Part shown: positions 1-7,053 of the stretch, piece by piece
Layout: the number at the start of each line of letters is the position of its first letter
How positions within the stretch are numbered: position 1 is the stretch's first letter
Assembly (NCBI RefSeq): GCF_003837805.1
Contig: NZ_RQIT01000024.1
Location: forward strand, 45,008 to 109,007
DNA from: Bradyrhizobium sp. RP6
GTDB lineage: Bacteria; Pseudomonadota; Alphaproteobacteria; Rhizobiales; Xanthobacteraceae
Direction of reading: 5' to 3'
DNA: 64,000 nt
The notes under the pieces: generated by a model
Told to the model about the DNA's origin: nothing
Database searches by the model: none
What the model saw: only the letters and a program-made list of their open reading frames with translations
Made by a program: the position numbers and the translations under genes

Positions 1-1
1 C

Positions 2-259
2 AAGAACAAGGTGGGCCCCGAGCTCAACGGCCTCAACGGCCGCAAGTCGGGAACCGCGCCGGACTACAATTATTCGGACGCGAACAAGAATTCCGGCATC
101 ACCTGGGATGAGGCCACGTTCAAGGAATACATCAAGGACCCCAAGGCCAAGATTCCCGGCACCAAGATGGCGTTCGCCGGCATCAAGAACGAGACCGAGA
201 TCAACAATCTCTGGGCCTTCCTCGCCCAATACGACAAGGACGGGAAGATCAAGCAGTAG
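2..259 (+). CDS. Class I cytochrome c, C-terminal fragment (5' end outside window)
   Basis: Only the last 85 codons are present; the frame is open from base 2 to a TAG at 257-259. The fragment has the features of a soluble class I c-type cytochrome C-terminus: a VGPELNGLNGRKSG loop that normally follows the CxxCH haem site by a few residues, and a PGTKMAF segment whose Met would be the sixth haem ligand, then a final helix (NETEINNLWAFLAQ). The haem-attachment motif lies upstream of the window. The likely role is periplasmic electron transfer between respiratory complexes. The family call is firm; which paralogue it is cannot be told from this part. Confidence 0.85.
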   Translation, partial: KNKVGPELNGLNGRKSGTAPDYNYSDANKNSGITWDEATFKEYIKDPKAKIPGTKMAFAGIKNETEINNLWAFLAQYDKDGKIKQ

Positions 260-285
260 GCGCGCAAGAGGCGGCCGCCGGAGCT

Positions 286-333
286 GACGCGTTTTCATCG
301 TGCGAAGTGGTATCCACTTCGCATGAGAGCGCC
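286..333. repeat. Palindromic intergenic repeat, terminator-like
   Basis: A perfect 10-bp inverted repeat (301-310 and 314-323, 3-base loop) is embedded between GACGCGTTTTC and a GAGAGCGCC end. It lies between two convergent genes and could end transcription from both sides. I recognise the overall form as a dispersed Bradyrhizobium intergenic repeat; that is recollection, not a search. There is no U-tract. Confidence 0.6.
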
Positions 334-1290
334 TTAATCGGCGGCCGCCTGCGCCGGGACGATCCTGCCGATCATCGTCTCGATCTCCGCCTTCACGAGA
401 TCCGGCACGGCATTCTGCACCATGTGGCCGAGGTCGGGCAGCACGATCAGCTTCGCATTCCGCACGGTCGCGGCAAAGGGGCGTGCGTGGATGTCGGTCT
501 TCACAGTCTTGTCGGGCTCGCCGGCGATGATCGTGACCGGCGCCTTTATCTCGCCATAGCGCGCGACTTGCGCGGCCACCGCTTCCTTCAGCGTCACCAG
601 ATCATGGGCGTTGGCGATGAACTCGCGCGGACGCAACAGCAACGGCGTCGCGGAGTCCTTGACGAAACCATCCGGCATGATCTGCGGCAGGAAGACGTTG
701 CGCGCGCCGGATTCAGCGAGGGCGTAACCGAGTGGCAGCGTGATGGTGTAGGCGAGCAGCGGACCGATCACGGGCGTTGCGATGATCTCGTTGTAGCGGC
801 CGACGCCGCCGCGCCAGGGATGAGTGACGGGCGCGAGCATGACGAGACCGGCAACGCGGTGCGGATGATCGAGCGCGATTCGCGCGCCGAGTGCGCCGCT
901 CCAGGAATGCACCACGAAAACCGCGCGATGGATTCCGAGCTTATGAAGCGCCTCATCGATCATCCGCGCCTGGATTTGCGGCGTCGAATCCTGCCGCCGC
1001 GCACGGTGGCTCCAGCCATGGCCCGGGCGGTCGATCAGAATCACGCGACGGTCTCCGGCGAGGATGTCGCCGAGCGGCCGCCGCATCGCTTCGAGATTGG
1101 AGCTCGCGCCGTGCAGCATCACGATCGGAAGACCCGAATCGCGTGGGCCGATGTCGACGACATGAAGGGTCGCGCCGTCGACCTCGACCATCCGGCCCTG
1201 CGGTGGAAAGGTGCGTTGCACGGCGACGATTCCCGCCTGCGTGACCAGCGCCAGCAGAACCAGCGCCGTCACGACTGACATTACGATCAT
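334..1290 (-). CDS. Alpha/beta hydrolase, membrane-anchored
   Basis: About 318 residues of alpha/beta-hydrolase fold. Residues 4-24 form one N-terminal hydrophobic segment, so the protein is probably anchored or exported. Visible motifs are an oxyanion-region HGASSN, DRPGHGWS, the nucleophile elbow HSWSGALG (catalytic Ser), a late GEPDKTV (likely acid Asp) and LGHM (catalytic His), so the triad looks complete. The frame stays open upstream to 1458, but that extension is not protein-like, so I chose the ATG at 1288-1290 in front of the hydrophobic segment; there is no strong ribosome site, so the start is uncertain. The substrate is unknown. It converges on the cytochrome gene. Confidence 0.8.
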   Translation of the reverse strand: MIVMSVVTALVLLALVTQAGIVAVQRTFPPQGRMVEVDGATLHVVDIGPRDSGLPIVMLHGASSNLEAMRRPLGDILAGDRRVILIDRPGHGWSHRARRQDSTPQIQARMIDEALHKLGIHRAVFVVHSWSGALGARIALDHPHRVAGLVMLAPVTHPWRGGVGRYNEIIATPVIGPLLAYTITLPLGYALAESGARNVFLPQIMPDGFVKDSATPLLLRPREFIANAHDLVTLKEAVAAQVARYGEIKAPVTIIAGEPDKTVKTDIHARPFAATVRNAKLIVLPDLGHMVQNAVPDLVKAEIETMIGRIVPAQAAAD

Positions 1291-1618
1291 GGGGAGAATC
1301 CGGGCGATCCTGGGCACAGGGCAGTTACGGGTCTGATCGGGCGGCAGTTTCGCCGTCGGCCTGGCGAGCTTCCACTGATAATCCAGGGGCTGTGGATATG
1401 TGCATAATTGCAGAACGGAAAATTCAATGAAATCAAGGATCTTCTGCTGCACGCACAAGCCCCCGGGACAGCTTCATGCGGCCGTCATCACGGCTTCCAT
1501 ATAATCGCCATGGTCGGTTCCGCCATCTAGGCGCGGGTGGGTGCCGATCCTTCTCGCAATCTCACGCGATGCGGGAAAGGCCGGCAGGATTTGTCCTGGT
1601 TTGAACCGGAGAATTTCA
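1291..1618. other. Intergenic region, no gene assigned
   Basis: This 328-bp gap separates two divergent genes and should hold both promoters. It has a short A/T-richer stretch around 1395-1440. The reading frames that cross it are low-complexity Arg/Pro-rich shadows, and I see no RNA gene or clear operator. Confidence 0.4.
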
Positions 1619-1801
1619 ATGAGCTTCAGATCGAACGATACTGCGATCGACGAGATCGTCGCGAGCTGCAACGGCGACCTGCGCGGTGCCGTGCGGGCGC
1701 TGCTCCTGATCAACGAACATCTCGAGACCGAGCTTGCAAAGGCTTACGCCGCAGCCGCCGACCGCGGCCTCGTCGAGCGCGGCAGCAGCGTCCTGCATTG
1801 A
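1619..1801 (+). CDS. Small hypothetical protein (60 aa)
   Basis: A 60-residue acidic, helical protein with no Cys-pair motif besides a single Cys, no signal peptide and no membrane segment. It contains an amphipathic stretch (LRGAVRALLLINEHLETELAKAYAAA) suggesting a helical hairpin. The ATG at 1619 was chosen because a GGAG sits 7 bases upstream; longer in-frame versions begin in non-protein-like sequence. I recognise no domain. It converges on the exported protein that ends at 1809. Confidence 0.6.
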   Translation: MSFRSNDTAIDEIVASCNGDLRGAVRALLLINEHLETELAKAYAAAADRGLVERGSSVLH

Positions 1802-1808
1802 GCGCAGT

Positions 1809-2069
1809 CTAGTTCGGACCGCCTTCCGCTTTCTCATCCTCGGGCGTGACAGCGGGACAGGCGCGGATCGTCGAACGGGCAAGCTTGGCATCGGCCATGG
1901 ACTTGTAGGGACCGTCACCGAACCAGATATCGCCGATGATCACGGGATTGCTGGTCACGATGTTGCATTTTCCGGTGGCGCGGTTGCCGACCACCCAGAA
2001 CAGTCCGTCGGCGAAGCTCACCGCCCCCGACGCGAGCAGCAATATGGCTGCGAGTACCAAACGCTTCAT
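1809..2069 (-). CDS. Small exported hypothetical protein
   Basis: An 86-residue protein whose first ~20 residues (MKRLVLAAILLLASGAVSFA) form a classical Sec signal peptide with a predicted cut after SFA. The mature part has two Cys (GKCNIV and IRACPA) that could form a periplasmic disulfide, and a FWVVGNRATG segment. The start was placed at the ATG at 2067-2069 because the signal peptide begins there; an in-frame ATG six codons upstream is possible. No known family is recognised. Confidence 0.7.
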   Translation of the reverse strand: MKRLVLAAILLLASGAVSFADGLFWVVGNRATGKCNIVTSNPVIIGDIWFGDGPYKSMADAKLARSTIRACPAVTPEDEKAEGGPN

Positions 2070-2242
2070 GGCTTTCGCTCCTGCCATTCAGGTAGGCCTG
2101 CAGCAGGTCCCGCAATAGCCCTCGCGACGCCCCGCTTCGGATCGTGGTTAATCCGGACACGCCGCAACCGCTCGGCAATTGATCAACTTGTCCCTATTGG
2201 CTTGAGCACGATCAACCGCTGCACACCCTTTGCGGCTCACGC

Positions 2243-2875
2243 CTAGATGTCGCGACCTTCGACTTTCTCTGTCAGCGCCTTGACCTGATCGGGTATCTTT
2301 TCGAGGTGCGGATTGACGGCGAGCGCCTTGCGATAGGCATCAAGCGCGCGCTTCTCGTCGCCGACCTCCTGCATGATCATGCCGAGCCCGGCGAGCGCGC
2401 CGAAATGGCGCGGCTCCCGGATCAGCACTTGCTGGATATCCGCGAGAGAGCGGCCATAGTCGTTCTGCATGTAATAGAGCGTCGCCCGCCGATTCCAAGC
2501 CTCGATGTAATCGGGCCTGAGCTTGATGACCGAATCCAGCAGCTTGATCGCGACATCGATCTTTTTCGCATCGACGGCGGTCTTGGCGCGCGACATCAGA
2601 AGCGCCGCGGTGTCGCTCGGGGTCTGGAGCCAGATCGCCCAGATCCGCGCCTCGACATGCTTGGCGCTGACCTCGTCGGGAGCGGCCTTCAGTGCGCCGA
2701 ACAGGAAATCGAGATTCTTGCTGCGATCGACCTTGGGCAGCTTGGCCGGCGCTTCGGGCAGCTTCTTCTGTTTGGCCGGAGGCTCAATCTGCTGCGCCAA
2801 GGCCGGAGCCGGGCCGGCGGCTCCCAGCACGAGGGCCAGACCGAGGATGCGCGCAAAGGGGAATCTGTCTGCCAT
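2243..2875 (-). CDS. Exported TPR-repeat protein
   Basis: 210 residues. The N-terminus is a signal-peptide-like segment ending near ALAQ, so the protein is probably periplasmic. Residues ~95-200 are tetratricopeptide repeats (AIKLLDSVIKLRPDYIEAWNRRATLYYMQNDYGRSLADIQQVL..., each with the W/L-G-Y-A-P pattern), at least three in tandem. TPR proteins scaffold other proteins; no partner is evident here. The region between the signal peptide and the repeats is Pro/Lys-rich. No ribosome-binding site stands out ahead of the ATG at 2873-2875. Confidence 0.85.
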   Translation of the reverse strand: MADRFPFARILGLALVLGAAGPAPALAQQIEPPAKQKKLPEAPAKLPKVDRSKNLDFLFGALKAAPDEVSAKHVEARIWAIWLQTPSDTAALLMSRAKTAVDAKKIDVAIKLLDSVIKLRPDYIEAWNRRATLYYMQNDYGRSLADIQQVLIREPRHFGALAGLGMIMQEVGDEKRALDAYRKALAVNPHLEKIPDQVKALTEKVEGRDI

Positions 2876-2981
2876 GATGAAAGTCTAAACGCGCAAAGCC
2901 GCCCTTGCAAAGCAAAGGCGGCGTCAAACTCGTGTGAGCCGTGATCTTGCGGGGCGCGCGAAGGCGTCCGGCCGGGCGAGA

Positions 2982-3107
2982 TCAGCCCTGCCGTGCCTTG
3001 AAGCGGCGCTGCACCTTGTTGATCACATAGACCCGGCCCTTGCGGCGGACCAGGCGGTTGGCGCGATGGCGACCGCGCAGCGATTTCAGCGAGTTACGGA
3101 CCTTCAT
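2982..3107 (-). CDS. rpmJ: 50S ribosomal protein L36 (zinc-free form)
   Basis: A 41-residue, strongly basic protein starting MKVRNSLKSLRGRHRANR and ending RRFKARQG, which is the L36 pattern. The four zinc-binding positions (C-x2-C-x12-C-x4-H in the zinc form) are not Cys, so this is the C-minus, zinc-independent paralogue. AGGA lies 7 bases before the ATG. It is a component of the large ribosomal subunit. It stands alone rather than in a ribosomal operon. The downstream gene is not part of its transcription unit. Confidence 0.93.
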   Translation of the reverse strand: MKVRNSLKSLRGRHRANRLVRRKGRVYVINKVQRRFKARQG

Positions 3108-3211
3108 GGCAGAATCCTGAACGTTCGAAAGGCCGTGTTCGGCACTACCGTTTCGGCACGCGCGAATGTGGCAAAATGAGATTTTTCCCGCTGGCGGACC
3201 GACCGCCCGGG

Positions 3212-3265
3212 ACGGGGCGGTTCTTAAGGCATGGCGGGCGGTGATGTCAATGTTAACCGCCCCGT
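3212..3265. repeat. 11-bp perfect inverted repeat between rpmJ and amidohydrolase
   Basis: ACGGGGCGGTT at 3212-3222 is matched by AACCGCCCCGT at 3255-3265, separated by 32 bases. The 305-bp gap 3108-3412 contains this, the 20-bp repeat listed next, and an A/T-rich TATATCATATAAT-type stretch at about 3370-3383 that could be the -10 of the amidohydrolase promoter. Function is unknown: it could be an operator pair or a weak long-loop hairpin. Confidence 0.5.
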
Positions 3266-3287
3266 TCCGGGCCAGCAAAATCGTGAG

Positions 3288-3307
3288 AACAACCCCATGC
3301 ACAGTAG
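3288..3307. repeat. Copy 1 of an exact 20-bp dispersed repeat
   Basis: AACAACCCCATGCACAGTAG occurs here and again, identical and in the same orientation, at 61329-61348. The flanks are also similar (A-rich ...CAAAATCGTGAG on the left, AAGC on the right). Both copies are intergenic. See the matching entry and finding. Confidence 0.75.
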
Positions 3308-3412
3308 AAGCGGCCGGATCGGCCCGATCCGCCCGACCGGTCACTTGCGGCAGCGCCTTGCCAATTTCGTTATATCATATAATCAATTCGGCAACCCGTC
3401 GGGAGGAAACCC

Positions 3413-4297
3413 ATGCCGAAACTGAAGCTGCCTGATATCGACAATGTCGTCGCGATCGACATCCACACCCATGCCGAGGAGCCCTGCGGCTGCCATCCCG
3501 ACGATGGCTATGACGATTTCCAGGCGCAGATGGCCGAGTACTTCAAGTCGCCGAACAAGCACCCGCCGACCGTACCGGAGACCGCGGCCTACTACCGCTC
3601 CAAGAACATCGCTGCCGTCATCTTCCCGGTCGACGCCGAGCGCGAGACCGGCTTCCGCCGCTACAACAATTACGAGATGCTGGAAGTCGCCTCCGAGCAT
3701 CTCGACGTCCTCATCCCCTTCGTCTCGATCGACCCGCACAAGGGCAAGCTCGGCGCGCGCGAGGCGCGCAAGCTGATCGAGGAATACGGCGTGCGCGGCT
3801 TCAAATTCCACCCGACCATGCAGGGCTTCTACGCCAACGACCGCATGGCCTATCCGCTCTATGAAGAGATCAACAATGGCGGTGCGATCGCGCTGTTTCA
3901 CACCGGCCAGACCGGCGTCGGCTCGGGCATGCCCGGCGGCATGGGCATGCGGCTGAAATATTCCAACCCGATGTACATGGACGACGTCGCGGCCGATTTC
4001 CCCGACCTCAAGATCATCCTCGCCCACCCCTCCTTCCCCTGGCAGGAGGAGGCGCTGTCGGTCGCGACCCACAAGCCGAACGTCTATATCGACCTCTCCG
4101 GCTGGTCGCCGAAATATTTCCCGCCGATCCTGGTGCGCTACATCAACTCGATCCTGCAGGACAAGATGCTGTTCGGCTCGGACTGGCCGGTGATCACACC
4201 GGACCGCTGGCTGTCCGACTTCGCCAAGATCGACATCCGCGACGAGATCCGGCCGAAGGTGCTGAAGGCGAACGCGAGAAAGCTGCTGGGGATCTGA
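3413..4297 (+). CDS. Amidohydrolase-2 family metal-dependent hydrolase
   Basis: 294 residues of the ACMSD-like/amidohydrolase-2 (PF04909) TIM-barrel type. Metal-site motifs are in order: DIHTHAEE near residue 16 (HxH), FKFHPTMQGF and LFHTGQTG in the middle, LAHPSFPW (His), and GSDWPV near residue 259 (Asp). These enzymes decarboxylate or hydrolyse carboxylated aromatic or dicarboxylic intermediates; the substrate cannot be told. The start is clear: GGGAGGAAACCC precedes the ATG. The gene appears monocistronic. Confidence 0.88.
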   Translation: MPKLKLPDIDNVVAIDIHTHAEEPCGCHPDDGYDDFQAQMAEYFKSPNKHPPTVPETAAYYRSKNIAAVIFPVDAERETGFRRYNNYEMLEVASEHLDVLIPFVSIDPHKGKLGAREARKLIEEYGVRGFKFHPTMQGFYANDRMAYPLYEEINNGGAIALFHTGQTGVGSGMPGGMGMRLKYSNPMYMDDVAADFPDLKIILAHPSFPWQEEALSVATHKPNVYIDLSGWSPKYFPPILVRYINSILQDKMLFGSDWPVITPDRWLSDFAKIDIRDEIRPKVLKANARKLLGI

Positions 4298-4362
4298 GCG
4301 CGATAGGCTGACGTCGGATCGAACTCGGAGAGTAGCGCCCCTCTCCGTTCCCTCCCCTTGTG

Positions 4363-4413
4363 GGTGTTCAGACCGGGGACATGGTGGACAGGTGTTCGGA
4401 GACATCGTGGACA
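4363..4413. mobile_element. Possible insertion-sequence end remnant (IS481-like)
   Basis: Two partly matching direct units sit side by side: GGTGTTCAGACCGGGGACAT...GGTGGACA (4363-4390) and GGTGTTCGGAGACAT...GTGGACA (4391-4413). This wording resembles the sequence upstream of IS481-type transposases in rhizobia, but no transposase remains and no terminal inverted repeats are seen. Treat it as a scar candidate only. Confidence 0.35.
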
Positions 4414-4477
4414 CTTTCGAGCGTTCCGTCGAGGCGCGCGCAGCGCGTCTCACTCCTCACGCCTTCGAAGGAGCATC

Positions 4478-4507
4478 GAGGGCTTCGATCGAACGACCGA
4501 AGCCCTC
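4478..4507 (-). terminator. Hairpin downstream of SDR gene
   Basis: Perfect 10-bp arms (4478-4487 GAGGGCTTCG and 4498-4507) with a 10-base loop start 9 bases past the stop of the minus-strand SDR gene. There is no U-run on that strand, so it may be a stabilising or Rho-assisted end rather than a classic terminator. Confidence 0.55.
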
Positions 4508-4515
4508 ATGCTCAC

Positions 4516-5250
4516 TCAGACCTGCGCCAGGCCTCCATCGACAAAGACCTCGCCGCCCGTCATGAAGCTGCTGTCCGAGGACGCCAGGAACGCGGCCACG
4601 GCGCCGGTCTCGCTCGGATCGCCTACGCGCCCGATGGGGGTCGAGCTGCCGAGTGCATCAAATGCTTCCTCGCCCACGACCTCCAGAGCCAGCTCAGTCT
4701 TGGTCGGCCCCGGCGACAGCACATTGACGCGGATGCCCGTGCCGCGCAGGTCCAGCGCCCAGCTGCGCGCCAGATTGCGGATCGCGGCCTTGGTCGCGCT
4801 GTAGATGCTGAATTGCGGCGTCCCCATCACGCCCGTGCTCGATCCCGTCAGGATGATCGACGATCCCCTCCGCATCAGCGGCAGGGCTTTCTGCACCGTG
4901 AACACCAGCCCTTTCACATTGACGTCGAAGATATGATCGTAGTGCTCGACCGTGATCTCGCCGAGCGGGGCAAACAACCCGGTCCCGGCGTTGGCGAACA
5001 GAATGTCGAGCCCGCCCCGTTCCGCCTTCACCGTCTCATACAGCCGGTCGAGGTCGGCCAGATCCGTCACCGAGCCCCTGACGGCTCGCGCCGACGATCC
5101 GAGCTTCGCCACGGCGGCGTCGAGCGGCTCCTGCCGCCGTCCGAACAGATAGACGAACGCGCCTTCGTCGACGAACCGTTTCGCAGCGCCAAATCCGATG
5201 CCCGTGCCGCCGCCGGTCACCACCGCCGTCTTGCCTTGTAGTCTGCTCAT
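4516..5250 (-). CDS. SDR-family NAD(P)-dependent oxidoreductase
   Basis: 244 residues, classical short-chain dehydrogenase. The nucleotide-binding TGGGTGIG is near residue 14, FANAGTG near 85, the catalytic Ser in ILTGSSTG and Tyr/Lys in IYSATKAA, and a PGPTKTE loop. RRQEPL after strand 2 (Arg-Arg) favours NADP. AAGGAG eight bases before the ATG at 5248-5250 fixes the start. It is divergent from an HxlR regulator 84 bp away, the usual arrangement for electrophile- or quinone-inducible SDRs, so HxlR probably represses it. The natural substrate is unknown. Confidence 0.9.
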   Translation of the reverse strand: MSRLQGKTAVVTGGGTGIGFGAAKRFVDEGAFVYLFGRRQEPLDAAVAKLGSSARAVRGSVTDLADLDRLYETVKAERGGLDILFANAGTGLFAPLGEITVEHYDHIFDVNVKGLVFTVQKALPLMRRGSSIILTGSSTGVMGTPQFSIYSATKAAIRNLARSWALDLRGTGIRVNVLSPGPTKTELALEVVGEEAFDALGSSTPIGRVGDPSETGAVAAFLASSDSSFMTGGEVFVDGGLAQV

Positions 5251-5306
5251 GATGTGCTCCTTCACTAGGGTTGCACTAAGCTGGCGGCCTACCCACCTAT
5301 CGACAA

Positions 5307-5328
5307 GTATGCACCTTTTGGTAAGTAC
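5307..5328. promoter_or_regulatory. Candidate HxlR operator
   Basis: A 22-bp imperfect palindrome, GTA-TGC-ACC-TTTT-GGT-AAG-TAC, lies in the 84-bp divergent region between the SDR and HxlR genes. The outer GTA/TAC and inner ACC/GGT match by dyad symmetry. It ends 6 bases before the regulator's ATG, a position expected for autorepression. Confidence 0.55.
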
Positions 5329-5334
5329 CCAAAA

Positions 5335-5781
5335 ATGTCATCAGATCGTTCGGACCCCATCTCCCCGCCGGCGCAGGCTCAAGCAGACGTCCAGAGCTGC
5401 ACGCCGACGTTGCCCGGCTTCACCTGCGGCCTAGATGCGACCCTGCGGGTCGTCGCCGGCAAGTGGAAGCCGCTGATCCTCTACTTCCTCGCCCAGGACG
5501 GCGCGACCCGCTACGGCGAGCTCCGGCGCGCCATCCGCGACGTCAGCGACAAGGTGCTGATCCAGCAACTCAAGGAGCTGGAGGCCGACGGTCTCGTGAA
5601 GCGGACCGACTACAAGGAGGTGCCGCCGCGGGTGGACTATAACCTCACGCCTTTGGGCCAGAGCCTCGCCCAAGCTCTCGTGCCGCTCTGCACGTGGGGC
5701 ACCGAGCACATGGCGGAGGTCAGCCAGGTGTTCGCCGAGCGGGCCACCTGGACGCGGCGAGAACGTCAGCCGACCGTCTAG
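5335..5781 (+). CDS. HxlR-family winged-helix regulator
   Basis: 148 residues. The HxlR fold covers residues ~28-125: CGLDATLRVVAGKWKPLILY (with the family-typical GKWK), RYGELRRAI, LIQQLKELEADGLVKR (recognition helix into wing) and PPRVDYNLTPLGQSL. The Cys at residue ~32 sits where the redox-sensing Cys of YodB/HypR-type members lies, so oxidant or quinone sensing is plausible. No ribosome-binding site precedes the ATG; the operator palindrome occupies that position, so translation may be leaderless or weak. It is divergent from the SDR gene it probably controls. Confidence 0.88.
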   Translation: MSSDRSDPISPPAQAQADVQSCTPTLPGFTCGLDATLRVVAGKWKPLILYFLAQDGATRYGELRRAIRDVSDKVLIQQLKELEADGLVKRTDYKEVPPRVDYNLTPLGQSLAQALVPLCTWGTEHMAEVSQVFAERATWTRRERQPTV

Positions 5782-6010
5782 CTTGCGCTGCTCGTCGTCC
5801 GAGGTCTGCTCCGCCCCCGATCGCAGCGCGTTGGCGTAACTCGCCTTGAGTCCGGCTCGAGCCAAAAGCGGACGTTTAGTCGTTAGGTCAGGCAGGTCCC
5901 GAGCCAATCCTTGTCTGATCACCAGCCCTTTTGAAAATAGCGATCGTGACCACGAACGTTGGGAAAAGTGACGCGTTGAGCGGGATAGGGCACCGCATTG
6001 GAGAAGAAGC

Positions 6011-6337
6011 ATGCGAACCGTAACTCTCGCGATGATTGTAGTTGCCGCAAGCGCAATTGCCTTCCAGGCAACAGCGCAACAGCAAGCCGCGCCTAGTGAG
6101 CAAACCAAGGACGAGATGCGCACTGACGTAGACAAAGGGCTCAAGACGAGCGAGCCCAACGAGCAGATGCAGCGCGACGCGGATAAAGGGACCAAGACAC
6201 GCAATTCAGGCGCGTCCGGATACGTTGCCGACCAAGACAAGCCGGGCGCCTCTGCGCATCCCCCGGGCCAACCGGGGAGTGAACAGACGACTGGTTCTGG
6301 CAGCCAGACTGGCCCTTCGAAACAAGGCCGGCAGTAA
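6011..6337 (+). CDS. Small exported low-complexity protein
   Basis: 108 residues with a clear Sec signal peptide (MRTVTLAMIVVAASAIAFQATAQ, cut after ATA or TAQ). The mature part is hydrophilic, rich in Gln, Asp, Lys, Gly and Ser, with a repeated motif MR-TDVDKGLKT / QR-DADKGTKT about 17 residues apart, and a Gly/Pro/Gln tail; it is probably disordered. GGAGAAGAAGC precedes the ATG. The family is not recognised; such proteins are often periplasmic stress proteins. Confidence 0.72.
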   Translation: MRTVTLAMIVVAASAIAFQATAQQQAAPSEQTKDEMRTDVDKGLKTSEPNEQMQRDADKGTKTRNSGASGYVADQDKPGASAHPPGQPGSEQTTGSGSQTGPSKQGRQ

Positions 6338-7053
6338 TCGCTTGGCCGACCTCGTGCTCACCTTGCGCGACTCGTCATAAAGCAGTGCCAAGGGCAGCTT
6401 CGCGTATGGCGTTCAGGAAGACGATGGGTGCCCAATGCAGCCATGGTCCCTGAACCAGGTAACTCTGTTGGGTTCGTAGTCTCAGCAAGATCGATGCGTG
6501 CGATGCGTGCAAGGATGTAAAGCTTCAGAAGAACCGAGGGGGTGGTACGACGGTCGACCCGTTGCCGCCGGCTCCCCCCTCAAAGCCCATCTCAACCAAA
6601 TCGAGCGCATCGACAAATACGTCGATCACGCGAACGGGGTTGCGCGCGTCAATGAACTACCCCAATGAACGGACATCTTCAGAGCCGGTCGCCATATCTC
6701 AAAGGTGCCACTTCCAGGATTCGCAGCACGCCTCGGAAGTAGACGTTCGCGTTGCGCGGACCGGCCGGGAGGCCACCTGTCATCAGCCCTGCCGCAGGAC
6801 ATCGCCGCTGGTGGCAGATATGCGCCACTCACGATGAACATGCTGCCGCTCGGCGGCCCGCGCTTGAACTCCTAAGCCGTCCCTGCCGGCCAAGCTGGAG
6901 ACCCAGCTTGCGTACATTCAAGATTCCGCACTACACTCTTAGACAGCATCGGCTCACTAACGTATCCACAAGTTGTGTCCCGCAATTAACGGGACATTAA
7001 CCTGCGGCTCAAGCGCGTACCGTGGCCTTGTCGGACAGGAGTGGACCAGTCCC
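6338..7053. other. Long intergenic region
   Basis: About 715 bp without a convincing gene. Reading frames at 6562-6837 and 6752-7000 have neither ribosome sites nor protein-like composition. Base composition appears a little more balanced than in neighbouring genes. An A/T-rich stretch at about 6915-7000 could hold the promoter of the next gene. The region may be the decayed edge of inserted DNA. Confidence 0.4.

Noticed and set aside
307..1278. A 323-codon plus-strand frame opposite the alpha/beta hydrolase
   Set aside because: His/Arg/Asp-rich antisense shadow; the hydrolase motifs are on the other strand.
6562..7000. Possible small genes in the long intergenic gap
   Set aside because: Frames lack ribosome sites, composition is not protein-like and they overlap one another on both strands.
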